A stretch of DNA of 9,725 nucleotides from Betaproteobacteria bacterium (GTDB lineage Bacteria; Pseudomonadota; Gammaproteobacteria; Burkholderiales; Burkholderiaceae_C). The notes under the pieces were generated by a model that saw nothing but the letters and a program-made list of their open reading frames with translations, was not told where the DNA came from and made no database searches. This document shows positions 1 to 7,023 of the stretch, piece by piece (the stretch's first letter is position 1; every line of letters starts with the position of its first letter). The stretch lies in the NCBI GenBank assembly GCA_005882155.1, contig VBCQ01000274.1:1-9725 (forward strand). The letters are read 5' to 3'. The translations under genes and the position numbers were made by a program.

Positions 1-2738
1 CGCGCAGGTCGTGCGCAAGATCGGGAACACCTGCGCTTCGAACGTCGCCTGGCTCAGCGCGGTGACGGCGCGCACGCCGGCCGATCCGTTGAACGGATCG
101 TTGTAGTACTTGCCGCCGAGGTCGATCCACTCGGCGAGCAAGCGCTTCTCCGCCGCGTTGAGCATCGTCGCGTGGTTCGGTGCGCTGACAGGCGGGTTCG
201 GATTTCGACGAGCCGGCTCTTGCGCGCGAGGCCGAGCGCTTCGCCTTCGCTGGCCATCGTGTCGACGAGTGCCGCTTGGCGCACGATGACCGGCACACCT
301 TCTTCGATGCGCACTTGCGGCAAACCGGTCTGCGGGTCGATGACCGGGTCGCCGATCATCAGCTCTTCGTACGACGCGACGCGCCCGCTGCCCGCGGGCG
401 TCGCGCTCAGATCGAGCTTGGCCGGGTCGCTGTGGCAATCGGTGCAGGTGTTGCTGCCGCGATTGCGCGTCCACAGCGGCTGGATGTGCTCCGGATAGTT
501 GACGATGCCGTTGACCGGCGCGGCGGTGACGAGGTCGTCGGCCGGATTCGCGTTGCCGCTGTAGCGCAGCGTGACCGCCGAGCGTGCCGTTACGCCGGGC
601 TGCGTCGTGTCGGCCCACAGGTCGGTGTAGACCATGTCGGGGGCGAGATCGAGCACGCTCGCATCGAGCCGTGCACGCGTTGCGGCCATCGTCTCGCCCG
701 ACTGGTGCGCGCTCGCCATCGCGGGCTTCAGCGCTGCCGGCATGGTGTTGACGACGGTGCCGGAGTTCAGCGCGCCGCCGCGGCGCGGGCTGTGGCAGCC
801 GTCGCAGGTGCGCCGCTCGCCGGGCCGCACCTGGATCCAGTTGGTATGGGTCTGGAACGCGCGGCCCTGGTCGTCGATGACGGCGAGTGCGATCGGCGTG
901 TCGGCCGGCACCGCGAGCTTGAACGAGCCGTCAGGTTCGATCGGCGCGTAGCCGAGGATTTGCTGCATCTCGAATTCGGTCTCGCCGATCGCGCTGCGCA
1001 AGCCCATCATGCTCGACGGCGGCGCCACCGCGCGCACTGCGCGAACGAAGCGCGCCGGTGCGCAGCCATAGGCCGCATCGGCCGGGTCCTTCATGCGCTT
1101 CAGATCGGCGACTTGCGCGCGCAGGTCGAGCGGGTCGGTCGGCGCGGTCTTCGCGATCGCCGTCGTGCAGCCGGCGGGCAGGTCGGCGGCTGTGAGCACC
1201 GCGTCGCCCATGCGGCCGAGGCCGTCGGTGTCGTAGACGCTGCGCACTTCGAGCAAGCCCTTGCCTTGTGCGGCCAACGTGGCGTCGACGTTGGTCGGGT
1301 CGGTTGCGTTCGGCTCGGCGCGCGCCTGCAACGGGATCGGATCGGTGTACATGAAGCCCGCCGGCGGCGCGGCGACGATTCGCCAGGTCTGCAGGGCCGG
1401 GTCGAACATGTAGATCGCGTAGGTCGGCGGCACGTTGTCCTGCACCGCATCTGCCGCGGCATCGGCGGCGAGGCGGTTCTCGTCGGACACGCGATCGAGC
1501 TCGGCCTGCGTCAGCGTCGCACAAGCGACGACCACGCCGTTCTTCGTGACCTCGCACGGCCTGAACGCGAGCAGCACGCGGTCGGTGCCGTCCCACAGCG
1601 GGTACGGCGTCGTGACGCGGCCGTATTGCGACAGGCCGCCGTTGAGATTGAGGATCTTCTCGCGGTCGGTGATCGGTTGAATCTGCCCGCCTTGCGTCGG
1701 CACGCCCGCGTTCGCCGGCGTGTTCTGCTCCGAGTAGTTCGCCGCGTCGACGAATACCAGCGCGCCGCCTTCGTGGGTGCGCGACAGCGGCATCAGGTCG
1801 GTCGCGAGCTGGCCCGCGTACTTGCCGCTCGGGTCCATGTCGCGCGGGTGCAGGAAGCTGTTGCCTTCGCTGTGCGCGCCGTACAGCACGAACAGGTCGG
1901 TGCCGTCAGGCTTGGCGCGGAAGACCTTGAAGTGATTGCGCCCGCCGACGTGGTCCCAGCGCGAGAACATGATGTCGCCGTTGGGCCGCACGACCGGGTT
2001 GCGGTCATGGCTCTGGTTGAACGAGATCTGCGTGATGTTGCCGCCCTGCGCATCCATCGTGTGCAGGTTGAACACGCGCTCGCGCTCGTACTCGTCGAGC
2101 GCGAAGTAAGTGTGGCCGAGCGCCTGGTTGATCTTCGACTTGGTTTGCCGGTTCGACGAGAAGACGAAGCCGCGGCCGGCCGGCAGATAGGCGGGGTCGA
2201 CATCGTCGTCATCGGTCGAGCTGGTGAGCCGGCGGAACGTGCCGCCGGTCAGCCCGCCGGTGGTCATGTCGTATTCCCAGATGTTCCAGCGTCCGGTGCA
2301 CGCCGGCTGGCCGCCGGTGGTCGCAGTGTTCGCTGCCGGGCAGCGCATCGAGCGTCCGGTGCACGCCGGCTGGCCGCCGGTGGTCGCGGTGTTCGCTGCC
2401 GGGCAGCGCATCGCGAAGATGATCTTTTTGCCGTCGTACGAGACCTCAGGGTCTGACGCATCGCCCACGCCTTGCGTGAACTGCGCGGTGAGGTTGTATT
2501 CGGTCGCGCTCGGCGACGACTTCTCGCGCACCAGCAGGTCGCCGCCCACGCCGGACGGCGCACCATTGGTCGGGTTCATGCTGATCGAGTAGGGCCGCTT
2601 CACGTAGGCCAGCGGCACATCGCCCTGGACCGTCACGGTGGCGGAATCGCTGCCGCCGCCGCTGCCGCAGCCTGCGATGCCGACGATCATTGCGGATGCG
2701 GCAAAAACGAAGCCGCTAATTTTCAAAATTCGTTTCAT
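1..2738 (-). CDS. HzsA-like multihaem c-type cytochrome lipoprotein, frameshifted near its 3' end and cut by the window edge
   Basis: The start at 2738 is supported by an AGGAGG five bases upstream and a lipoprotein signal: basic MKR, a hydrophobic stretch, then VGIAGC with the lipid cysteine at C24. The N-terminal half has beta-propeller (PD40/TolB-like) repeats, such as DPEVSYDG, DDVDPAYLPAGRGFVFSSN and RNPVVRPNGDIMFSRWDH. The C-terminal half has haem c motifs CDGCH (C645-H649) and CTDCH (C765-H769). This layout is that of HzsA-related proteins, found in many bacteria that are not anammox, so hydrazine synthesis is not implied; the substrate is unknown. It should be membrane-anchored in the periplasm or outer membrane. 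Residues 110-151 carry a tandem duplication. After about residue 846 the frame yields 48 Arg/Ser/Thr-rich residues to a stop at 54-56, whereas another frame gives family-like sequence (SAPNHATMLNAAEKRLLAEW, later FPILRTTCA), probably starting a third CxxCH off the edge. Confidence 0.85.
196..206 (-). other. Net -1 frameshift site in the HzsA-like gene
   Basis: Reading the minus strand, the gene frame is good up to KSRLVEI (the Ile codon is 203-201) and turns into Arg-rich nonsense beyond it. The frame with codons ending at positions divisible by three becomes good from about NPNPPVSAPNHA and stays open to the left edge, ending in TTCA. Joining the two frames needs one missing base, or an equivalent change. 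There is no slippery heptamer or long homopolymer here, so programmed slippage is unlikely. A true mutation or a sequencing error would both explain it. Confidence 0.8.
2288..2413 (-). repeat. 63-bp tandem duplication inside the HzsA-like gene
   Basis: Two adjacent 63-bp copies, 2288-2350 and 2351-2413, differ only at 2325 (a) versus 2388 (g), a silent ACT/ACC change. The unit is a whole number of codons, so the frame is kept. The protein carries MRCPAANTATTGGQPACTGR twice, at residues 110-129 and 131-150, the second followed by the family-like WNIWEYDM. The near identity points to a recent event. It adds 21 residues and two extra cysteines (C112 and C126, repeated as C133 and C147). Confidence 0.95.
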
Positions 2739-2743
2739 CGTCC

Positions 2744-2749
2744 CCTCCT
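2744..2749 (-). promoter_or_regulatory. Strong ribosome binding site of the HzsA-like gene
   Basis: The minus strand reads AGGAGG, then GGACG, then ATG at 2738. This is a full Shine-Dalgarno core with a five-base spacer, and it fixes the start codon just before the lipoprotein signal sequence. Confidence 0.85.
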
Positions 2750-2764
2750 GAGGGTTTCAGAACC

Positions 2765-2816
2765 CCTATCCGCCAATGGGAAGGCGCAACGCAGGGCCTT
2801 CCCATTGACGGATAGG
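2765..2816 (-). repeat. Long hairpin between the apbE and HzsA-like genes
   Basis: The arms are 2765-2785 and 2796-2816, 21 bp each, with a 10-base loop. The only imperfection is position 2773 against 2808. On the minus-strand transcript this is a G-U wobble, so that RNA pairs along the full 21 positions; the plus-strand transcript has a C-A mismatch. The hairpin lies 31 bases after the apbE stop and 15 bases before the downstream ribosome binding site. No clear T-run follows on the minus strand (GGTTCTGAAA), so it is not a textbook intrinsic terminator. It could be an attenuator, an RNA processing or stabilising element, or a dispersed palindromic repeat. Confidence 0.75.
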
Positions 2817-2847
2817 TTCTTGATCACGAGCGAGTTGCTTGTGGTTC

Positions 2848-3849
2848 TTATTGACGGGTCTGTGGGCCCGCGCCCAGCAATCCCGATGAGTAATGCAGTG
2901 CGCCAGCCGCGTCGACGACAACCGCGTCGACACCGGGTTGCGACTCGACGAGCCGCATGCCTTCTTCGAGGCCCATGACGAACACGCTCTTGGACAAGGC
3001 TTCGGTGGTCAGCCCATCGTCGGCGAGGATCGTCACGCTGTGCACGCTGTCCGGCGACTTGCCGGTCTTCGGGTCGATGACGTGATGGCAGCGAACGCCA
3101 TCGCTCTCGAAGAATCTTTCGTAGTCGCCCGAGGTCGAGATCGCGGTGTCTTCGAGCGGCAGCAGCGCGACGACTTCGCCGGGCCGGCGCGGATCGCGAA
3201 CGCCGATCGTCCAAGGCCGCCCGCGACGATCGCCGACGACGCGGCTGTCGCCGCCGGCGCTGACGATCGCGTGGCGGATGCCGCAGCGCCTCAGGATTTG
3301 CGCGGCGTTGTCGACCGCGTAGCCCTTGGCGAAGCCGCCGAGGTCGATTCGCATGCCGTCGCGCGCGAAGCGGATCGTCCGCGCGTCGTGGTCGACGATG
3401 AGGTTGCGCCAGCCGACGGCGGCGCGTCCTGCGGCCAGCGCCGCCTCGTTCGGCTTGATGCCGAGCCGGTAGTCGTACAGATGGCCGACGCTCGCGTAGC
3501 TGATGTCGAACGCGCCGCCCGACAGCGCGGAGAATTCGATCGCCCTTGCAATGAGTTCGACCAACTCGTCGCTCGTGCGCACCGGCTCGTTGGCGGCGTC
3601 GCGGTTGATGCGCGACAGCTCCGACTCGGGCTTGAACGGGCTCATCGCGCGGTCGATGCGGTGCATCTCGGCCATCACCGCATCGATCGCGGCCTCGCCG
3701 GCATCACGCTCGTCGCTCCACAGCTCGACGTGGATCGCGGTGCCCATGATGGCTTCATCACGCGCGAGCCATGCGCCGCCGGCGGCCGCCTGACGGCAAA
3801 CCGATGCATAGCGCGTCGCCGTTTCAAGGCCCGCGTGAACTGGCTTCAC
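2848..3849 (-). CDS. apbE: ApbE-family FAD:protein FMN transferase
   Basis: ApbE proteins move FMN from FAD onto a Thr or Ser of target proteins, with Mg2+, usually in the periplasm of Gram-negative bacteria. From the GTG at 3849 the protein has 333 residues. Recognisable parts are EAIMGTAIHVELW (33-44), the helix with EMHRIDRAMSPFKPESELSRIN (61-82), SGGAFDISYASVGHLY (110-125), IDLGGFAKGYAVD (168-180), SAGGDSRVVG (197-206), STSGDYERFF (238-247), HHVIDPKTG (255-263) and LTTEALSKSVFVMG (280-293). In the last motif E283 stands where many members have the metal-binding Asp, and K287 where they have Thr. The GTG has a purine-rich GGGGGAT upstream and no in-frame ATG lies between it and the conserved core, but the frame is open up to 4200, so the start is uncertain. 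No signal peptide or lipobox is visible, which is unusual. It precedes the HzsA-like gene on the same strand, 109 bp away. No obvious flavinylation target is in the window. Confidence 0.9.
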   Translation of the reverse strand: MKPVHAGLETATRYASVCRQAAAGGAWLARDEAIMGTAIHVELWSDERDAGEAAIDAVMAEMHRIDRAMSPFKPESELSRINRDAANEPVRTSDELVELIARAIEFSALSGGAFDISYASVGHLYDYRLGIKPNEAALAAGRAAVGWRNLIVDHDARTIRFARDGMRIDLGGFAKGYAVDNAAQILRRCGIRHAIVSAGGDSRVVGDRRGRPWTIGVRDPRRPGEVVALLPLEDTAISTSGDYERFFESDGVRCHHVIDPKTGKSPDSVHSVTILADDGLTTEALSKSVFVMGLEEGMRLVESQPGVDAVVVDAAGALHYSSGLLGAGPQTRQ

Positions 3850-4272
3850 TAGATCCCCCGGCTTGTTGCTTGTTGATGGGACGAGTGTCCCGATGCGGAA
3901 TCGACACACGCAGGTCGTGTGCCCGCACTGCGGCGCATCATCGAAGGTCGGAGCGGCGAAAAAGCGGCAATACTTGGCAGCCCGCGTGACGCTTACACGC
4001 TGTCGCGCTTGAAACAGTGACCCTTTTTGTGCTGGCTTGCGAGGGGATGAATCAATTGTGAGTAGGGGAAACTTCGACAATGCAGCCCTCACCCCGTTCG
4101 CCCCTGAGCCTGTCGAAGGGTTGGCCGCGCGCACGCAAGGCTTCCTTCGATACCTCAGGATGATCGGGAATACAAGCTCAGCCCGAACGGGACGAGGCAT
4201 GCACTTATCAACATACCGGCCCGACTCTTGCTCTCAGTCCCCGCTTCGCCTTCCGCTGACACGACACGCTCC
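3850..4272. other. Intergenic region between the divergent apbE and ccm groups
   Basis: This 423-bp gap must contain the promoters for both divergent groups, but I could not pick a -35/-10 pair or regulator site with confidence on either strand. It contains a small hairpin at 3878-3891 (gggac/gtccc), a 39-codon plus-strand frame at 3893-4012, and the composite inverted repeat at 4093-4191. It looks less GC-rich than the flanking genes. The apbE and ccmA frames stay open far into it, but their translations here are not family-like. Confidence 0.6.
4093..4191. repeat. Composite inverted repeat, REP-like intergenic element
   Basis: The left unit (4093-4120) reads cccgttcgcccctgagcc, then tgtcgaaggg. 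The right end (4172-4191) is acaagctcagcccgaacggg, whose reverse complement matches the left unit except for the middle CCC/GG and one transition. A third diverged unit lies between them in inverted orientation, around 4143-4170 (ccttcgatacctcagg, reverse complement cctgaggtatcgaagg). Units of the form CCGTTCG-CCTGAGCCTGTCGAAGG are, as I recall, dispersed in many copies in GC-rich proteobacterial genomes. Its position just upstream of ccmA may affect transcript ends or DNA structure; no function is shown here. Confidence 0.65.
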
Positions 4273-4899
4273 GTGCCCCTTCCCGACGCCGCGCCGCATT
4301 TGAAATCGATCGACCTTGCCTGCCGTCGCGGCAGCCGTCTGCTGTTCAAGGGTCTCGACTTCGATGTGCGCCCCGGCCAGATCGTCTGGGTGCGCGGCCG
4401 CAACGGGCGCGGCAAGACGAGCTTGCTGCGCCTGGCGGCCGGGCTGTCGACGCCGGAACACGGGCAGATCAATGCGAGCCTCGGCAAGCGGCAACTCGTC
4501 TTCATCGCCCACGCCAACGCGTTGAAGGAAGACTTGACGACCAGCGAAGCGCTCGCGTTCCTGCTGCGAATTCACGGCCGCGCGCACACGGCAGATGACG
4601 TTCGCCCCGCGCTCGAGCGGCTCGGCATGCAAAGCCGGCGCGACGCTCCGGTTCGCACGCTGTCGCAAGGGCAGCGCCGGCGCGTGGCGCTGGCGCGCCT
4701 GGCGGTTGAATCGAGCGCGTCGCTGTGGATCCTCGACGAGCCGTTCGATGCGCTCGATGCCGACGGCGTCGAGCTGGTGAACTCGTTGCTGAGCGAACAC
4801 ACCAAGCGCGCGGGCAGCGTGCTGCTCACCAGCCACCTGCCGATCAACGCCACGCTGTTGCGCCCGATCGAGATCGACCTCGATCGATACGCCGCATGA
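4273..4899 (+). CDS. ccmA: CcmA, ATPase of the CcmAB haem/holo-CcmE release transporter
   Basis: CcmA is the cytoplasmic ATP-binding subunit of the CcmABCD complex; its ATP hydrolysis releases haem-loaded CcmE from CcmC and CcmD. From the GTG at 4273 the protein has 208 residues, about the usual size. It shows a Walker A GRNGRGKT (42-49), signature LSQGQRRR (130-137), Walker B LWILDEP (151-157) followed by the D-loop DALD, and the switch histidine in LTSH (H188). The family-like start, LKSIDLACRRGSRLLFKGLDF, begins about residue 10. The start is uncertain: TTG 4228, GTG 4273 and TTG 4300 are all in frame and none has a clear ribosome binding site. I chose 4273 because it leaves only a short extension before conserved sequence. 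It is the first gene of the operon. Confidence 0.9.
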   Translation: MPLPDAAPHLKSIDLACRRGSRLLFKGLDFDVRPGQIVWVRGRNGRGKTSLLRLAAGLSTPEHGQINASLGKRQLVFIAHANALKEDLTTSEALAFLLRIHGRAHTADDVRPALERLGMQSRRDAPVRTLSQGQRRRVALARLAVESSASLWILDEPFDALDADGVELVNSLLSEHTKRAGSVLLTSHLPINATLLRPIEIDLDRYAA

Positions 4900-4958
4900 G
4901 CCGCCGGGCCGCTCCCAAGGCGAATTCCGGAGTGCGCAGCACGAAGGATGCCCAATGA
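4896..4958 (+). other. 20-codon frame coupled to ccmA and ccmB, possible dispersed repeat
   Basis: The 55-bp gap between ccmA and ccmB is exactly filled by a small frame. Its ATG overlaps the ccmA stop (ATGA, 4896-4899) and its TGA overlaps the ccmB start (ATGA, 4955-4958). The peptide would be MSRRAAPKANSGVRSTKDAQ, basic and without hydrophobic or metal-binding features. Its end contains the GAAGGA (4943-4948) that serves as the ccmB ribosome binding site. Similar peptide strings seem familiar to me from intergenic sequences of Burkholderiales, so it may be an inserted repeat that happens to keep coupling, not a functional gene. I cannot verify this here. Confidence 0.4.
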
Positions 4959-5623
4959 GCGACCTTTTCATTGCGGTCTACGCGCGCGACCTGCGCCTCG
5001 CGATGCGCCGGCGCATCGAGGCGATGCTGCCGATCGTGTTCTTCATCGTCGCGGCGAGCCTGTTTCCGCTCGGCGTCGGCCCCGAGCCGCAGATGCTGCA
5101 GCAGATCGCGCCGGGCGTCGTGTGGGTCTGCGCGCTGCTCGCGACGATGCTGTCGCTGACCAGCCTCTACGCGAGCGACTACGCCGACGGCTCGCTCGAG
5201 CAGATGCTGTTGTCGGGCGAGAGTGCGGTCATCGTCGCGGCGGCGAAAGCGGCGGCGCACTGGACGCTGACCGGTTTGCCGCTCGTCGTCTGTGCACCGC
5301 TGTTCGGCTTGCTGCTCGGCATGGACAGCGCGTCGCTGGCGGTCCTTACACTGTCGCTGCTGCTCGGCACGCCGACGCTGAGCCTGCTCGGCTCGGTCGG
5401 CGCCGCGTTGACGCTCGGCTTGCGCAGCGCGGGGATGCTGATCGTGCTGCTGGTGCTGCCGCTGTCGATTCCGGCACTGATTTTTGGAACTGGCGCGGTG
5501 GTGGCGGTCGAAGGAGGGCAGTCGGCGATGGCGCACTATTCGATACTTGGCGCATTGCTGATCTTGACCGCGCTGACGGCGCCGCCGGCCACCGCCGCCG
5601 CGCTGCGAATTTCATTGGAATAG
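4955..5623 (+). CDS. ccmB: CcmB, membrane permease subunit of the CcmAB transporter
   Basis: CcmB is the integral membrane partner of CcmA in the CcmABCD complex of the inner membrane. The 222-residue product has the standard length and about six hydrophobic segments, roughly at residues 22-40, 52-73, 95-122, 126-153, 158-182 and 192-215. Family-like sequence includes the amphipathic N-terminus RDLRLAMRRR, the loop SDYADGSLEQMLLS (74-87) and LSIPALIFGTGAV (170-182). The ATG at 4955 has GAAGGA six bases upstream. The gene ends 10 bp before ccmC. Confidence 0.95.
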   Translation: MSDLFIAVYARDLRLAMRRRIEAMLPIVFFIVAASLFPLGVGPEPQMLQQIAPGVVWVCALLATMLSLTSLYASDYADGSLEQMLLSGESAVIVAAAKAAAHWTLTGLPLVVCAPLFGLLLGMDSASLAVLTLSLLLGTPTLSLLGSVGAALTLGLRSAGMLIVLLVLPLSIPALIFGTGAVVAVEGGQSAMAHYSILGALLILTALTAPPATAAALRISLE

Positions 5624-5633
5624 GAACGACAAC

Positions 5634-6389
5634 GTGAGCGCAGAGCGCATTCACTGGTTCACTTTCGCCGCACCGTCGCGCTTCTATGCGCTGGCCGGCG
5701 CGGTCGCGCCCTGGCTATGGGTCGCTGCTGCGGCGCTCGCCGCGGCCGGCTTGTACATCGGCTTCTTCGTCGCGCCCACCGATGCGCAACAGGGCGACGC
5801 CTACCGCATCATCTTCATCCACGTGCCGGCGGCGTGGATGTCGATGGTGATCTACATGGCGATGGCCGGCTGGGCGGCGGTCGGCTGGATGCTCAATGCC
5901 CGCATGGCTTCGATGCTTGCGCGCGCACTCGCGCCGACCGGTGCGATCTTCACCTTCATCGCGCTGTGGACCGGCGCGTTCTGGGGCAAGCCGGCGTGGG
6001 GCACCTGGTGGGTGTGGGACGCGCGGCTGACCTCCGAGCTGATCCTGCTGTTCCTCTACCTCGGCTACATCGCGCTCACCGAAGCGATCGACGACGTGCG
6101 TCGCGCCGACAAGGCCGGCGCACTGCTCGCCATCGTCGGCGCGGTCAATGTGCCTATCATTTATTTCTCGGTGCGCTGGTGGAACACCCTGCACCAGGGC
6201 GCGACGATCAGCATGACCGCTGCGCCGAAAATGGCGAGCACGATGCTGACAGCCATGCTCTTGATGACCTTCGCGTTCTGGGCCTATGCGTTCGCGGTGG
6301 TGTTCGTACGCGCCCGCGCGATCGTGCTCGAGCGCGAATCGCATGCCGACTGGGTTCGCGCTCTCGCCCACAAGGAACAAATCGCATGA
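5634..6389 (+). CDS. ccmC: CcmC, haem-handling protein that loads CcmE
   Basis: CcmC holds haem on the periplasmic face of the inner membrane and presents it to CcmE. The 251-residue product carries the tryptophan-rich WWD domain, WGKPAWGTWWVWDARLTSE (117-135), flanked by two conserved haem-ligand histidines: H63 in IIFIHVPAAW and H187 in WWNTLHQGAT. Several hydrophobic segments match the family's six-helix plan. The start is GTG at 5634, with AGGA (5622-5625) overlapping the end of ccmB. The stop overlaps the ccmD start by four bases. The C-terminus beyond the last helix is a short charged tail. Confidence 0.97.
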   Translation: MSAERIHWFTFAAPSRFYALAGAVAPWLWVAAAALAAAGLYIGFFVAPTDAQQGDAYRIIFIHVPAAWMSMVIYMAMAGWAAVGWMLNARMASMLARALAPTGAIFTFIALWTGAFWGKPAWGTWWVWDARLTSELILLFLYLGYIALTEAIDDVRRADKAGALLAIVGAVNVPIIYFSVRWWNTLHQGATISMTAAPKMASTMLTAMLLMTFAFWAYAFAVVFVRARAIVLERESHADWVRALAHKEQIA

Positions 6390-6562
6390 GTTGGAACAGC
6401 CCCGCAGATTTTTTCGCGATGGGCGGCTACGGTCTGTACGTGTGGGGCTCGTATGCGGTCACGCTGTTGATCCTCGCGATGGAACCCTGGCTCGCCGCGC
6501 GCCGGCGCGAGCGTGCCTTGCGCGACGCGCTGCGCGCGACCGACATGGACACGCAGTCATGA
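6386..6562 (+). CDS. ccmD: CcmD, small membrane protein of the haem-loading complex
   Basis: The product has 58 residues: a short N-terminal part with FFAMGGYGLYVWGSY (9-23), typical of CcmD, one membrane helix (about 16-34), and a basic cytoplasmic tail, LAARRRERALRDALR (36-50). CcmD stabilises the CcmC-CcmE complex and is needed for release of haem-loaded CcmE. The start and stop each lie in an ATGA overlap, with ccmC upstream and ccmE downstream. The gene is short and poorly conserved in general, so position and the GGYGLYVW motif carry the call. Confidence 0.93.
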   Translation: MSWNSPADFFAMGGYGLYVWGSYAVTLLILAMEPWLAARRRERALRDALRATDMDTQS

Positions 6563-7023
6563 CGCCGCGCCGCAAACGCCTGGCGATCATCCTCGGCATC
6601 GTCGCGTCGGTCGGCGTCGCGACCGCGCTCGTGCTCAACGCGTTTCAGAGCAACCTCGTGTTCTTCTATTCGCCGTCGCAGGTCGCTGCGAAAGAGGCGC
6701 CGACCGGCCGGACGTTTCGCATTGGCGGCCTGGTGCAGGCGGGCAGCGTTCAGCGCGACGGGGTGCAGGTTCGCTTTCAGGTGACCGACACCGTGAAGAC
6801 GATCCCGGTTCGCTACCAAGGCATCCTTCCCGACCTGTTCAAGGAAGGCAAGGGCGTCGTCGCGCAAGGCAGCCTGGGGGCAGACGGCATCTTCGTCGCC
6901 CGCGAAGTGCTGGCCAAGCACGACGAGAACTACATGCCGCCCGAAGCCGCCGATGCGCTCAAGCGCGCCGCTGCGGTCAATGAAAAGGTCTCGCGTTCCG
7001 TCGTGAAGGAGGGCGCCAAATGA
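6559..7023 (+). CDS. ccmE: CcmE, periplasmic haem chaperone
   Basis: CcmE binds haem covalently through a histidine and carries it from CcmC to the CcmF ligase. The 154-residue product has a basic N-terminus and one membrane anchor (about 8-27), then a beta-barrel domain with FYSPSQVAAKEAPTGRTFRIGGLV (36-59) and IPVRYQGILPDLFKEGKGVVAQG (82-104). The haem-binding motif is LAKHDENYMP (118-127), with the attachment histidine H121 and the nearby Y125. This is the HxxxY type, not the CxxxY variant. The ATG at 6559 overlaps the ccmD stop. The reading frame is open further upstream, but the overlap and the N-terminal anchor fix this start. Confidence 0.97.
   Translation: MTPRRKRLAIILGIVASVGVATALVLNAFQSNLVFFYSPSQVAAKEAPTGRTFRIGGLVQAGSVQRDGVQVRFQVTDTVKTIPVRYQGILPDLFKEGKGVVAQGSLGADGIFVAREVLAKHDENYMPPEAADALKRAAAVNEKVSRSVVKEGAK

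Noticed and set aside
276..2456. Long plus-strand open frame of 726 codons opposite the HzsA-like gene
   Set aside because: Its translation is Arg/Ala/Val/His-rich without domains and is the antisense shadow of a GC-rich gene whose minus-strand product has clear signal, propeller and haem motifs.
1..2738. True hydrazine synthase of an anammox pathway
   Set aside because: Only a single HzsA-like protein is seen, without HzsB or HzsC partners, in a proteobacterial-like setting; HzsA-related cytochromes occur widely outside anammox bacteria.
2765..2816. Classical rho-independent terminator after apbE
   Set aside because: The stem is strong but no T-run follows it on the minus strand, and the plus-strand side has only TTCTT and no gene ending there.
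2893..3852. Plus-strand open frame of 319 codons opposite apbE
   Set aside because: Low-complexity Ala/Arg/Asp/Val-rich translation mirroring the apbE codons; the minus strand carries the ApbE motifs.
3850..4200. N-terminal extension of apbE up to an ATG at 4200
   Set aside because: The extension runs through the inverted repeat, contains no family-like sequence or signal peptide, and would make the protein about 450 residues, longer than usual.
6286..6558. Upstream extension of ccmE to 6286
   Set aside because: It overlaps the ends of ccmC and all of ccmD in another frame; the ATG at 6559 in the ATGA overlap directly precedes the membrane anchor.
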